Below are positions 49,622-57,007 of a DNA stretch of 57,007 bases, piece after piece. Within the stretch, counting starts at the first letter, position 1. Each line of letters opens with the position of its first letter. The DNA is taken from positions 1-57,007 of the forward strand of contig JAAUSG010000009.1 in NCBI GenBank assembly GCA_012034055.1, written 5' to 3'. Position numbers and translations under genes: made by a program. Under the pieces are notes generated by a model, which was not told the DNA's origin, did not search any database, and saw only the letters and a list, made by a program, of their open reading frames with translations. Source of the stretch: Leptolyngbyaceae cyanobacterium RU_5_1. GTDB lineage: Bacteria > Cyanobacteriota > Cyanobacteriia > Leptolyngbyales > Leptolyngbyaceae.

Positions 49622-50182
49622 ATGCTGCAATTCAAGCCGGGTGCGATGCCAGATAATCCAACAGCACAATCAGAGGCGATCGCAGACACCCTTCCGTTTC
49701 AGTCGGATCCTCCAGCTAGCATCATTGAAATGCTGACTGAGCAACCAACCCAGGCATTAGTGCAGTCTTCTGCGGTGGATGAGGCTGATGGTGATCCGAC
49801 TGGTGCAAATTCATCCAGCGATCAGCAGCTTGGACAATTCATTAGCAGCCTCTTGAAATATGGGGTCTTGCTGGCAAGCGGAGTTGTCTTAATAGGTGGC
49901 GTTCTGTATTTAATTCGTCATGGCATGGAGTCAGCAGATTACCGATTGTTTCAAGCAGAACCAACCGCACTGCGATCGCCCTGCGGCATTGTCAACGCAG
50001 CATTGTCCGGTAGTCGATTGGGCATGATTCAACTGGGACTGTTGCTGTTAATGGCAACCCCGATCGCCCGTGTCCTGCTTTCCCTCATGATGTTTCTGCG
50101 CCAACGAGATTTCACCTACGTCGCCGTCACCTCATTTGTCCTGTTGGTACTGATTTACAGCTTCATTGGAGCCTATTTTTGA
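49622..50182 (+). CDS. DUF1634 membrane protein, partner of the TauE/SafE permease
   Basis: A 186-residue protein with a disordered N-terminal ~70 residues, then three TM helices: YGVLLASGVVLIGGVLYLI, GMIQLGLLLLMATPIARVLLSLM and YVAVTSFVLLVLIYSFIGAYF. This is the DUF1634 architecture, commonly encoded next to TauE/SafE permeases, and here only one base separates the genes. It is probably an accessory subunit of that transporter. Confidence 0.85.
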   Translation: MLQFKPGAMPDNPTAQSEAIADTLPFQSDPPASIIEMLTEQPTQALVQSSAVDEADGDPTGANSSSDQQLGQFISSLLKYGVLLASGVVLIGGVLYLIRHGMESADYRLFQAEPTALRSPCGIVNAALSGSRLGMIQLGLLLLMATPIARVLLSLMMFLRQRDFTYVAVTSFVLLVLIYSFIGAYF

Positions 50183-50223
50183 GAGTCGGGAAAAGCGGAT
50201 ACAAATGACAAATGGCTAGCAAC

Positions 50224-50251
50224 AATCTTCAATCTTCAATCTAAAATCGCC
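50224..50251. repeat. AATCTNN heptad repeat
   Basis: AATCTTC-AATCTTC-AATCTAA-AATCGCC lies at the convergent end between the DUF1634 gene and the CHAT pseudogene. Same family as 4348, 20609 and 47264. Confidence 0.7.
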
Positions 50252-50252
50252 A

Positions 50253-51289
50253 TCACAATCCATTTCCAATCAAAATGAACGGGGCCCAGTAGAGGGGATG
50301 GTCGTAATTTGGATGGGCAATCAATTCTGTCTGTGCCTGCCGTAATGCTTCTGCCTTTGATATCCCCTTTCTCAAGGCTGTGTAAAAAGCATCCATAAAT
50401 ATCGAGGTGCCATCATCTTTGACTAACCAGAGGGACGCGATCGCGGCACGTGATCCGGTGCGCTGCATCTGATAGCCAAACCCCAAAATCTCCAACCCGT
50501 TCCCCAACTTGCCGCCCAGTCCTGTTTCGCAAGCACTCAGCACAAACAACGACACGTTCGGCAGCTTCCAGGCTTCAATCTCCCGTAAGGTCATGCCAGA
50601 TGCACGATCGTCGATTGCGGCATTTGCGCCAGAAGATTACTGCGGTTGAAGGGCTGGTTAATCAGCGCTTTGGTGTTGGGAATCGTTTTGGCGACCTGTT
50701 CGACTTCCGCCTGGCTGAACGTTAGCGGACTAAAACTATAGGTTTTTCCAGCCACGGTGATGGTTCGTCCTTGTGTTAATGCGGCTGCGAAGGCACTGGG
50801 CAATCTCGTGGTAGGTGCGTTGATCGGGGTCAGAGCAAGCGCCGTCAAGTAGTTGATCTGGTAGCGTTGGGTCAACCACTGGGTGCCATCATGCAGTGCC
50901 GCCAAGGGCACATAACGCATTTGTCCATCCGGAGCGTAGACGATCGTTTGCACGTTGGCAGCTTTTAGTTCCGCGTCGATCGGCTGTACTAACCAGGTGT
51001 AAAGCTGTTGGGCAGAATGGTGAATTTTGGGCAGGGCAGTTCGGTTTGGGTTAGTGAGTAACTTCCGAAACTCTCCAACCTGCTGTTCAAACTCCGTCCG
51101 CTTTACTGTGACCGTTTTCCGAATCGGCGGGCGATCGGGAATAAACAACACCAGTTCCAGGCGATCGTCTAGAATCAGCGGATAAAACAGGGCAATGTTT
51201 TTACCCAGCTTCTGAATCCGGGCTTGCAAATCTTTGTAGGTAGGTAGAGTTAAATTTTGTGCGGCTGCCGTTTGCCGCAATTGCTCCAC
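50253..51289 (-). pseudogene. CHAT-domain protease, truncated and internally deleted
   Basis: The C-terminal CHAT (caspase-like) domain of a cyanobacterial TPR-CHAT type protein. The first segment (GTG 51289, VEQLRQTAAAQNLTLPTYKD through SQAEVEQVAKTIPNTKAL) breaks at MPQSTIVHLA near 50591-50596. It resumes in another frame at MTLREIEAWKLPNVSLFVLSACETGLGG. Intact homologues have about 20 residues between these points, including the second histidine of HLATHG, the catalytic base. The cysteine (SACETG) survives. The N-terminal region is absent too. The missing ~60-70 bases exceed the single-base lesions seen elsewhere, so this is a pseudogene. Confidence 0.8.
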
Positions 51290-51399
51290 CTGCGCCGTAA
51301 CGGTTGAACTGGTAGCGGTCTGGGCGATCTGGTTCTGGCTCCCCGATCAACTGACAATTTGTTTCAAACGCTGTTAGATAAGCACTCCTAGCATTTTCT

Positions 51400-51726
51400 T
51401 CACTCCCACGTTGCCACTGGTTTGAGCACTGCCGGAATTTCCTGATCAGCCGAAAACTCCAATTGGGTTTCCTGGATGCCGAGGTAGCTGGATTCGGCGA
51501 AGGAGAGCAATAGGCGCTGCAGGGCCAGCCAAACTTCGGCATCGTATTCCCAATCGCGAGAACGAGTTGCATAGGCTGCGATCGCCTTCAGCGCCCAAAA
51601 GTAGTTGTTGCGCACCACCGAGCCACTTTTCTTATACTGTGGAATGTCGTCTTGATGAATAAACAGAATCTGATGCTCGATTTTGGCTCTCATGAGTTTA
51701 ATGCGATCGCGCAAAGCAGTGATCAT
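51400..51726 (-). CDS. Small protein of unknown function adjacent to recD2
   Basis: A 108-codon frame from ATG 51726 (MITALRDRIKLMRAKIEHQI); an internal ATG at 51693 is also possible. The sequence is helical with an aromatic centre (NNYFWALKAIAAYATRSRDWEYDAEVW). No family is recognised. It could be a stand-alone gene or part of the decayed CHAT protein upstream region, since a meaningful-looking frame (EENARSAYLTAFETN) follows its stop. Its start overlaps a TATAAT box for the divergent recD2. Confidence 0.45.
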   Translation of the reverse strand: MITALRDRIKLMRAKIEHQILFIHQDDIPQYKKSGSVVRNNYFWALKAIAAYATRSRDWEYDAEVWLALQRLLLSFAESSYLGIQETQLEFSADQEIPAVLKPVATWE

Positions 51727-51731
51727 ATAAT
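51726..51731 (+). promoter_or_regulatory. Candidate -10 box for recD2
   Basis: A perfect TATAAT lies 17 bases upstream of the recD2 GTG, implying a very short leader. No good -35 element is visible 16-18 bases upstream. Confidence 0.4.
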
Positions 51732-51747
51732 ACACTTGTTCTAAACA

Positions 51748-53999
51748 GTGAGAGATGCTGAGTTGAACCCGGAACGCAAACAAGCAGGAACCTATCAGGC
51801 TCCTCCCGTGGAGTCGCTGCAAGGCGTGGTCGAACGGCTCACTTACCACTCGGAAGAATCAGGTTACACCGTTGCTCGTCTGAAAGCGCCCCGAACTAGC
51901 GAACTGGTCACGATCACGGGCAACTTTGCCAACATCCAGGCAGGGCAAACGCTGCAATTGCAAGGTACCTGGAAAGATCATCCTAAATTCGGCACCCAGT
52001 TTCAGGTGACGCAGTACCGGGAAACGAAACCCGCTACGATTACCGGTATTGAGAAGTATCTGGGCAGCGGGTTAATTAAAGGCGTCGGGCCGGTGACTGC
52101 CAAACGCATCGTGGCGCACTTTGGTCTAGAAACGCTGGAGATCATTGAACACCAAATTGAACGCCTGGTTGAAGTTCCCGGCATTGCCCAGAAGCGGGTG
52201 AAGCTGATTCAAGCAGCATGGGTGACTCAAAAGGCAATCAAGGAAGTGATGCTATTTTTGCAAAGTCACGGGGTTTCGACGACCTACGCGGTCAAAATTT
52301 ACAAGCAGTATGGGGATGCATCGATTGAAACCGTTACCCATAATCCCTATCAACTGGCGATCGATGTCTACGGGATTGGGTTTGTCACCGCCGATGCGAT
52401 CGCCCGCAACTTGGGCATTGCTCCCGGTTCTGAGTTTCGCTACCGCAGCGGTATTCTCCACGTTCTGGGTGAAGCCTCCGAAGAGGGACACTGTTTTTTA
52501 CCAGCAGACGAGTTAGTCGAGCGAGTCGTCAAACGGTTGGCAGTTGCCGACCACCAGCCCAATCCTGAACAGGTGTTGAGTTTGATCCAGCAAATGGTTG
52601 TGGATGGAGAGTTGATCAAGACGGAGAAAGCGATTGCTGGACTGGAGCAATTTGGATATTACGCTCCGCCCTTTTTTGGAGCCGAACAAAAGCTGGCAGA
52701 ACGGTTGCAACAGCTTCTCAAGCAGCCGCTGCAGGTGGATTTACCTCGTGTGCAACGCTGGATCGATCGCTTCGTTGAGAAAACTGGAATGCCACTCTCC
52801 GCGCAACAGCGGCACGCGGTTGAAATGGCAGCCAGTCAACGGGTGCTAATTCTCACGGGTGGGCCGGGAACTGGAAAAACCTTTTGTACTCGCACGATTG
52901 TTCCCTCTGGAGGGCGATGGGGAAATCCATTGCATTGGCATCTCCGACTGGACGAGCAGCACAACGGTTGAGCGAGATGACGGGACAGGAGGCGAAAACG
53001 ATTCATCGCCTGCTGGAGTTTGACCCTAAAAGCATGAAATTTAAGCGCGATCCGGAAAATCCGATTCCGGCTGACGCGATCGCGATCGATGAAGCGTCGA
53101 TGCTGGATCTGTTTCTAGCCAACTCCTTGGTAAAAGCCGTTGCCCTGGATGCTCAACTGTTGCTGGTAGGAGACACCGATCAACTGCCCAGCGTCGGGCC
53201 CGGAGCCGTATTGCAAGATCTGATTGCTTCTCAGCAAATTCCGGTGGTGCGGTTAACCCAGGTTTTCCGTCAGGCACAAACCAGTCAGATCGTCAGCAAT
53301 GCGCACCGGATCAATCAGGGGCAGTTGCCAAGGTTGGAACCCGTGTCGAATGATCCTCAGTCGGATTGTTTGTGGCTAGGCGCACCCGAACCCGAACATG
53401 GCGTGCAGGCGATTCGAGACCTGATCACCGATTTGATTCCCAACGTGGGTTTTGATCCCGCCAGCGATGTGCAGGTACTGTGTCCGATGACGCGTGGAGA
53501 GGTCGGCACCCGCAATCTCAACACCGTTTTGCAGCACCTGATCAATCCACCCAGTGCAGACAAGGCTGAGATTGGGCGCGGTGGGATGACACTGCGAGTG
53601 GGCGATCGCGTCATCCAGAAAGTCAATGATTACAATCGCGAAGTCTTCAACGGCGACCTGGGAATGATTACCGTGATTGATTTGGATGAGCAAGACGTGA
53701 CTGTGCAGTTTGCCGAGCGATCGGTGATTTATGACTATGCTGATCTGAACGAAATCACCCTGGCATGGGCCGTAACAATTCATAAAGCGCAAGGCAGTGA
53801 ATATCCAGTTGTGATTCTGCCCATCTACATGCAGCACTACTTGATGCTGTCGCGCAATCTGATTTATACCGGATTAACCCGGGCCAGGAAACTGGCGATT
53901 TTGGTTGGACCCCAAAAAGCGATCGCCCTAGCCGTGCGCCAGGTGAAAGCTCAACAACGCTATACATTACTTGATCATCGATTGAATCCCGTCACTTGA
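51748..53999 (+). CDS. recD2: RecD2-type 5'-3' DNA helicase, one single-base lesion in this sequence
   Basis: A superfamily 1B helicase of the RecD2/RecD-like group that acts without RecBC. The N-terminal OB/HhH region includes GSGLIKGVGPVTAKRIVAHFG and VPGIAQKRVKLI. Then come Walker A GGPGTGKTFCTRTIV and, after a frame switch near 52901 where one base is lost, SLWRAMGKSIALASPTGRAA. DEASMLD (motif II), GDTDQLPSVGPG (motif III) and TIHKAQGSEYPVVILP (motif V/VI region) follow. Restored length is 750 residues, normal for RecD2. Start GTG 51748 or TTG 51763. Confidence 0.88.
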
Positions 54000-54050
54000 T
54001 CTGGTCACGTTAAATCAGTCGTACTATTCTGAGTGCAGGTGTAACTGGTC

Positions 54051-54108
54051 ATTTGTCATTCGTCATTCGTCATTGGCAGTGACAAAGGACAAATGACGAA
54101 TGACAAAT
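54051..54108. repeat. GTCATTC heptads with long inverted repeat
   Basis: Three GTCATTC/G units (54055-54075) form the left side. ATTTGTCATTCGTCATT (54051-54067) pairs perfectly over 17 bases with its complement at 54092-54108. The hairpin lies between the recD2 stop and the glutathione transferase start and may separate the two transcripts. Confidence 0.85.
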
Positions 54109-54134
54109 AACTTAGAAAATCCATTGAACTCAGC

Positions 54135-55355
54135 ATGACATCCACTGCTACGGCGATCGCCCCCTTAAGCTGGTCAGAACTCGAATCCCTTACAAAGTTT
54201 CAAGTCGATCCCATCAATGGCCCCACCAATGCGCAAGCCCGCTTGCGTCTATTTGGTCACACCGAAGCCGATCTGCGGGTAGTCCTCTACCGCGACAACC
54301 ACGCCTGGTGCCCGTACTGTCAGAAAGTTTGGTTGTGGCTGGAGGAGAAACAAATCCCCTACCGCATCGAAAAAGTGACGATGTTTTGTTACGGGGAGAA
54401 GGAAGTCTGGTACAAACGCAAAGTGCCCTCCGGCATGTTACCTGCGCTTGAATTAGACGGTCATCTGATTACGGAAAGTGATGACATTTTGATTGCCCTG
54501 GAACGGGTGTTTGAACCTTTGGGACAGGGGATGGAAGACCCGACCGTGATTCCCCTGCGGCGACTGGAGCGACTGCTGTTTAGAGCCTGGTGTAGCTGGC
54601 TTTGCTATCCGGACAGGTCGCCCCAGAGAGAGCAGCGCAACCGAGAGCACTTTACAGAAGTGGTGAACCAGGTCGAGCAGACCCTGGCGAGTACGGCTGG
54701 TTCTTATTTTTTGGAGGAGTTCGGAACCGCTGATGTGATCTTCACACCCTACATCGAACGCATGAATGCCAGCCTGTACTACTACAAAGGCTACTCGTTA
54801 CGGGAGGAGAACCCGCGCTGTGCTGCCTGGTTTGAGGTGATGGAACGGCGATTGACCTATCGCGGCACCCAGAGCGACTTCCATACCCACGCCCACGACT
54901 TACCGCCCCAGATGGGAGGCTGCTGGGAAAACGGTGAGCCGCAAACGCTCTTGAATCAGCAGCGGGTGGACAACGGCCCCTGGTTCGGATTGCCCGACGT
55001 GACGTACCCAGAACCCCAAAACTCCCGCCAAGAGGCTCTCTACCGCGTAGTCAAGCACCGTGCCAATATTATTCGGGTCAACCCCGCTGATGATGAGTTA
55101 TTGGATCAAGCCCTGCGCTGTGCGCTGACCTTGATGATCACGGGTGAAGTCTGTGTTCCGCCAACTGGATCTGATTCGGGACTGCGATATTTGCGCGATC
55201 GCATCAGCGTGCCCCGCGATATGTCGATTTATGCGGCCAAGCAACTCAGAGAAGCACTGGAGGCAACCGCTGCTCTGTCCGGCAAGCGCCAGGGCCCACC
55301 CATTCCGGTTCAGCATCGACGGGATCAAGATCCGGCTAATTTTGCCAGGAATTAG
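54135..55355 (+). CDS. Glutathione S-transferase family protein (thioredoxin-fold, CPYC)
   Basis: A 406-residue GST-like protein. A thioredoxin-fold domain at residues 48-125 holds a glutaredoxin-type C59-P-Y-C62 active site and the cis-proline region [17 protein letters not shown]-terminal helical domain (about 140-250; [16 protein letters not shown]) follows, then a ~150-residue extension with paired repeats around [13 protein letters not shown]. Extended GSTs like this occur in cyanobacteria and plants. The redox substrate is unknown. Confidence 0.85.
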   Translation: MTSTATAIAPLSWSELESLTKFQVDPINGPTNAQARLRLFGHTEADLRVVLYRDNHAWCPYCQKVWLWLEEKQIPYRIEKVTMFCYGEKEVWYKRKVPSGMLPALELDGHLITESDDILIALERVFEPLGQGMEDPTVIPLRRLERLLFRAWCSWLCYPDRSPQREQRNREHFTEVVNQVEQTLASTAGSYFLEEFGTADVIFTPYIERMNASLYYYKGYSLREENPRCAAWFEVMERRLTYRGTQSDFHTHAHDLPPQMGGCWENGEPQTLLNQQRVDNGPWFGLPDVTYPEPQNSRQEALYRVVKHRANIIRVNPADDELLDQALRCALTLMITGEVCVPPTGSDSGLRYLRDRISVPRDMSIYAAKQLREALEATAALSGKRQGPPIPVQHRRDQDPANFARN

Positions 55356-55362
55356 GGGATTT

Positions 55363-55481
55363 CTAGCCGCTTGTCGGAGAAATGGCTTTGATCCCCCCTA
55401 ACCCCCCTTAAGCAGGGGGGAACTCTCCGGCAAGTCCCCCTTATTAAGGGGGATTTAGGGGGATCTCCGACAAGCTGCTAG
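55363..55481. repeat. MITE-like inverted-repeat element
   Basis: A 119-base element bounded by 18-base inverted repeats with one mismatch: CTAGCCGCTTGTCGGAGA (55363-55380) and its near complement at 55464-55481. Inner arms also pair: GATCCCCCCTAACCCCCCTTA against TAAGGGGGATTTAGGGGGATC. It has no coding capacity. GATCCCCCTAA-type palindromes are widespread in cyanobacteria. It sits eight bases after the GST stop. Confidence 0.8.
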
Positions 55482-55684
55482 CAAACAAAATACCTTTAAG
55501 GGCAGGTTTGGCATTCAAGCGATCGGTTTGATGCAAAGACTCTGGCAAAACCTGCCCCTCCCAAACGGTTCTCTCATCGACTTTCCCTGTGTTATTCAAG
55601 ATCTTTAGCCGATAACTTCGCCATGTTTTTACGTTTAGCACTGTTGTTTCATGCTATTCTATCAACAGACAATGAGGTAGTACA
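55482..55684. other. Spacer upstream of tnpB
   Basis: About 200 bases containing a 10-base inverted repeat, GGGCAGGTTT/AAACCTGCCC (55500-55509 and 55548-55557), and the tnpB ribosome binding site GAGGTAG. The left end of the insertion element is probably here, but I cannot define its boundary. A 65-codon minus-strand frame has no support. Confidence 0.4.
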
Positions 55685-57007
55685 GTGAGCGATAAGCAGG
55701 TTGGCACAATTCAAATCAAGCTGAACCTGGAGGGGTTTGAAGTCGCTGCTATTGTTGATATGTGCCGTGAAGCAAACAGTCTCATCAACAGTGCCAAGTA
55801 CGTGGTGCGTCAGCACTTTTTCAACTCAGGCAAGCCTGCCTTAGTGGAATGTGAATACGAGTCCCTGGACGCTGAAATGAAGCTGTTGGACAATCAAAGC
55901 TATCGCGCCCTCTACTCGCAGGCTGCTCAACGGATTCTGCGTTCCGTAGCGGCAGAGTTCACCAGCTTTAACGGGTTGATGAAACGGTTCTTCCAGGGTG
56001 AAGGTGAGCGTCCTAGTCTGCCCGGATACCGCAAAAAGGGAGGACTCGCACCCGTCACCTACCCGGCTCAAAATCTAGAGTTTGACCTCGAAACAGGAAG
56101 GGTAAAGCTTCCACTAGGCAAACTGGTGCAATCCGAAACCAAAGGGCTGCTGCCTGAACTATGGATTCCTGGCTGTGCAGGGATTCAACCCAGCCAGGTA
56201 ATTGAGGTTCGCATCTTGCCCCGCAACGGTGAGTTCTACGCTGAATATATCTATCGACAATCAACCTATCGAGCAGATGTGGACTTCAATAACGTACTTG
56301 GCATTGACCCAGGACTGAACAATTGGTTGACCTGTGTGAGCAATGTTGACAAGTCGTTCATTGTCAATGGCAAGCAAATTAAGTCTTGGAATCAGTGGTA
56401 CAACAAGCGAGTTGCCACACTAAAGGAAGGTCAGCCGCAGGGGTTTTGGTCGCCAGAACTGGCATCTATCACTGAAAAGAGAAATCGCCAGCTGCGCGAT
56501 GCGGTGAACAAAACAGCACGGTTTGTCTTGAACTGGTGCCTACAGCATCGAATTGGGACGATTGTGTTTGGGTGGAACCAGCGGAACAAAGATGGAATCA
56601 ACATCGGCTCCAAAAATAACCAAGAGTTTGTGTTGATTCCGACAGCACGGCTGAAAGCCAGAATTCAGCAGTTGTGCGAACAGTACGGGCTTCGGTTTGT
56701 GGAAACTGAAGAGTCCTACACCTCACAGGCTTCGTTTTTAGACGATGATTTTCTGCCAATCTACGGTGAAAAACCCGCAACGTGGAAAGCATCTGGGAAG
56801 CGAGGCAAGAAAGGTGATGGATTAGGGAGAGGACAATATCAGACTGCTTCTAGAGTCAGGATCAATTCTGATTGCAATGGAGCGGCAAATATCCTCAGAA
56901 AAGTAGCCACACAGCTAGGTTTAGACTTAGCCAGGGTGGGTAGGGCAGTCTTGACTCTGCCGAAACGATACGGGCTTGACTCACTGTCAAAATCGTATCG
57001 CAAGCAA
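55685..57007 (+). CDS. tnpB: TnpB-type RNA-guided nuclease of an IS605/IS1341-like element (partial at window end)
   Basis: An uninterrupted 441-codon frame from GTG 55685 to the window edge. RuvC-I is GIDPGLNNW with Asp208 and RuvC-III is SDCNGAANI with Asp396. At the RuvC-II strand the usual Glu is replaced: TIVFGWN, Gly296. A conserved-looking acidic patch, VETEESYTSQAS (Glu340, Glu342, Glu343), could supply it. The CxxC...CxxC zinc finger normally between YTS and RuvC-III is absent. This matches a cyanobacterial TnpB subgroup. No tnpA transposase lies upstream, so mobility would need help in trans. Confidence 0.9.
   Translation, partial: MSDKQVGTIQIKLNLEGFEVAAIVDMCREANSLINSAKYVVRQHFFNSGKPALVECEYESLDAEMKLLDNQSYRALYSQAAQRILRSVAAEFTSFNGLMKRFFQGEGERPSLPGYRKKGGLAPVTYPAQNLEFDLETGRVKLPLGKLVQSETKGLLPELWIPGCAGIQPSQVIEVRILPRNGEFYAEYIYRQSTYRADVDFNNVLGIDPGLNNWLTCVSNVDKSFIVNGKQIKSWNQWYNKRVATLKEGQPQGFWSPELASITEKRNRQLRDAVNKTARFVLNWCLQHRIGTIVFGWNQRNKDGINIGSKNNQEFVLIPTARLKARIQQLCEQYGLRFVETEESYTSQASFLDDDFLPIYGEKPATWKASGKRGKKGDGLGRGQYQTASRVRINSDCNGAANILRKVATQLGLDLARVGRAVLTLPKRYGLDSLSKSYRKQ

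Noticed and set aside
51201..51572. An alternative frame upstream of the CHAT pseudogene as its missing N terminus.
   Set aside because: Only a short stretch (EENARSAYLTAFETN) looks protein-like; the rest is Ser/Pro/Asn-rich and overlaps the better frame at 51400-51726. I could not connect it to the CHAT frame.
55444..55641. A 65-codon minus-strand frame between the MITE-like element and tnpB.
   Set aside because: It starts inside the tnpB upstream region and its end runs into the repeat element. No family is recognised.

Overview
The window is chromosomal DNA from an oxygenic cyanobacterium. It encodes photosystem II proteins (CP47, PsbT, PsbM, PsbO), the cyanobacterial NDH-1 subunit NdhN, the clock-input protein LdpA, Ycf45, dark-operative protochlorophyllide reductase (ChlL, ChlN) and a SigF-type sigma factor. 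The cyanobacterial HIP1 octamer GCGATCGC recurs throughout (for example 93-100 and 23621-23628). Short heptameric tandem repeats in the spacers suggest a filamentous lineage such as Leptolyngbya/Oscillatoriales relatives; that placement is inference.

Layout. 70-4876: accessory genes, namely an alpha/beta hydrolase, a DUF429 protein, a two-gene urate-degradation unit (hpxO-like FAD hydroxylase plus 5-hydroxyisourate hydrolase), a secreted unknown and a decayed Uma2-type nuclease gene. 5035-23504 (all minus strand): the cyanobacterial S10-spc-alpha ribosomal superoperon, rplC-rplD-rplW-rplB-rpsS-rplV-rpsC-rplP-rpmC-rpsQ-rplN-rplX-rplE-rpsH-rplF-rplR-rpsE-rplO-secY-adk-infA-rpmJ-rpsM-rpsK-rpoA-rplQ-truA-rplM-rpsI-rpmE-prfA, followed by a photosystem II S4-domain protein. 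23939-39224: nth, then a photosynthesis neighbourhood (ndhN-ldpA-ycf45, psbB-psbT, ferredoxin-psbM, psbO, sigF, chlL-DUF5331-chlN). 39285-48620: an exopolysaccharide cluster (Wzy-like polymerase, Wza/OPX exporter, Wzc-like co-polymerase, two glycosyltransferases, an epimerase). 48765-57007: TauE/SafE permease with DUF1634 partner, a broken CHAT protease gene, recD2, a glutathione transferase, a MITE-like inverted repeat, and a TnpB gene running off the window end.

Two cross-cutting observations matter most. First, at least ten genes, many of them essential (rplC, rpsC, rplP, rplO, adk, rplQ twice, ycf45, wzc-like, recD2), carry a break that one or two restored bases would repair, usually in or beside a short homopolymer. 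This looks like consensus/assembly error, so those genes are called as functional. Uma2 and CHAT are different: they have lost tens of codons and are called pseudogenes. Second, a palindromic element of about 75 bp is present three times (4961-5034, 29618-29691, 37639-37713), each time just downstream of a gene, sharing an identical 18-base core. I do not recognise it as a described repeat family.
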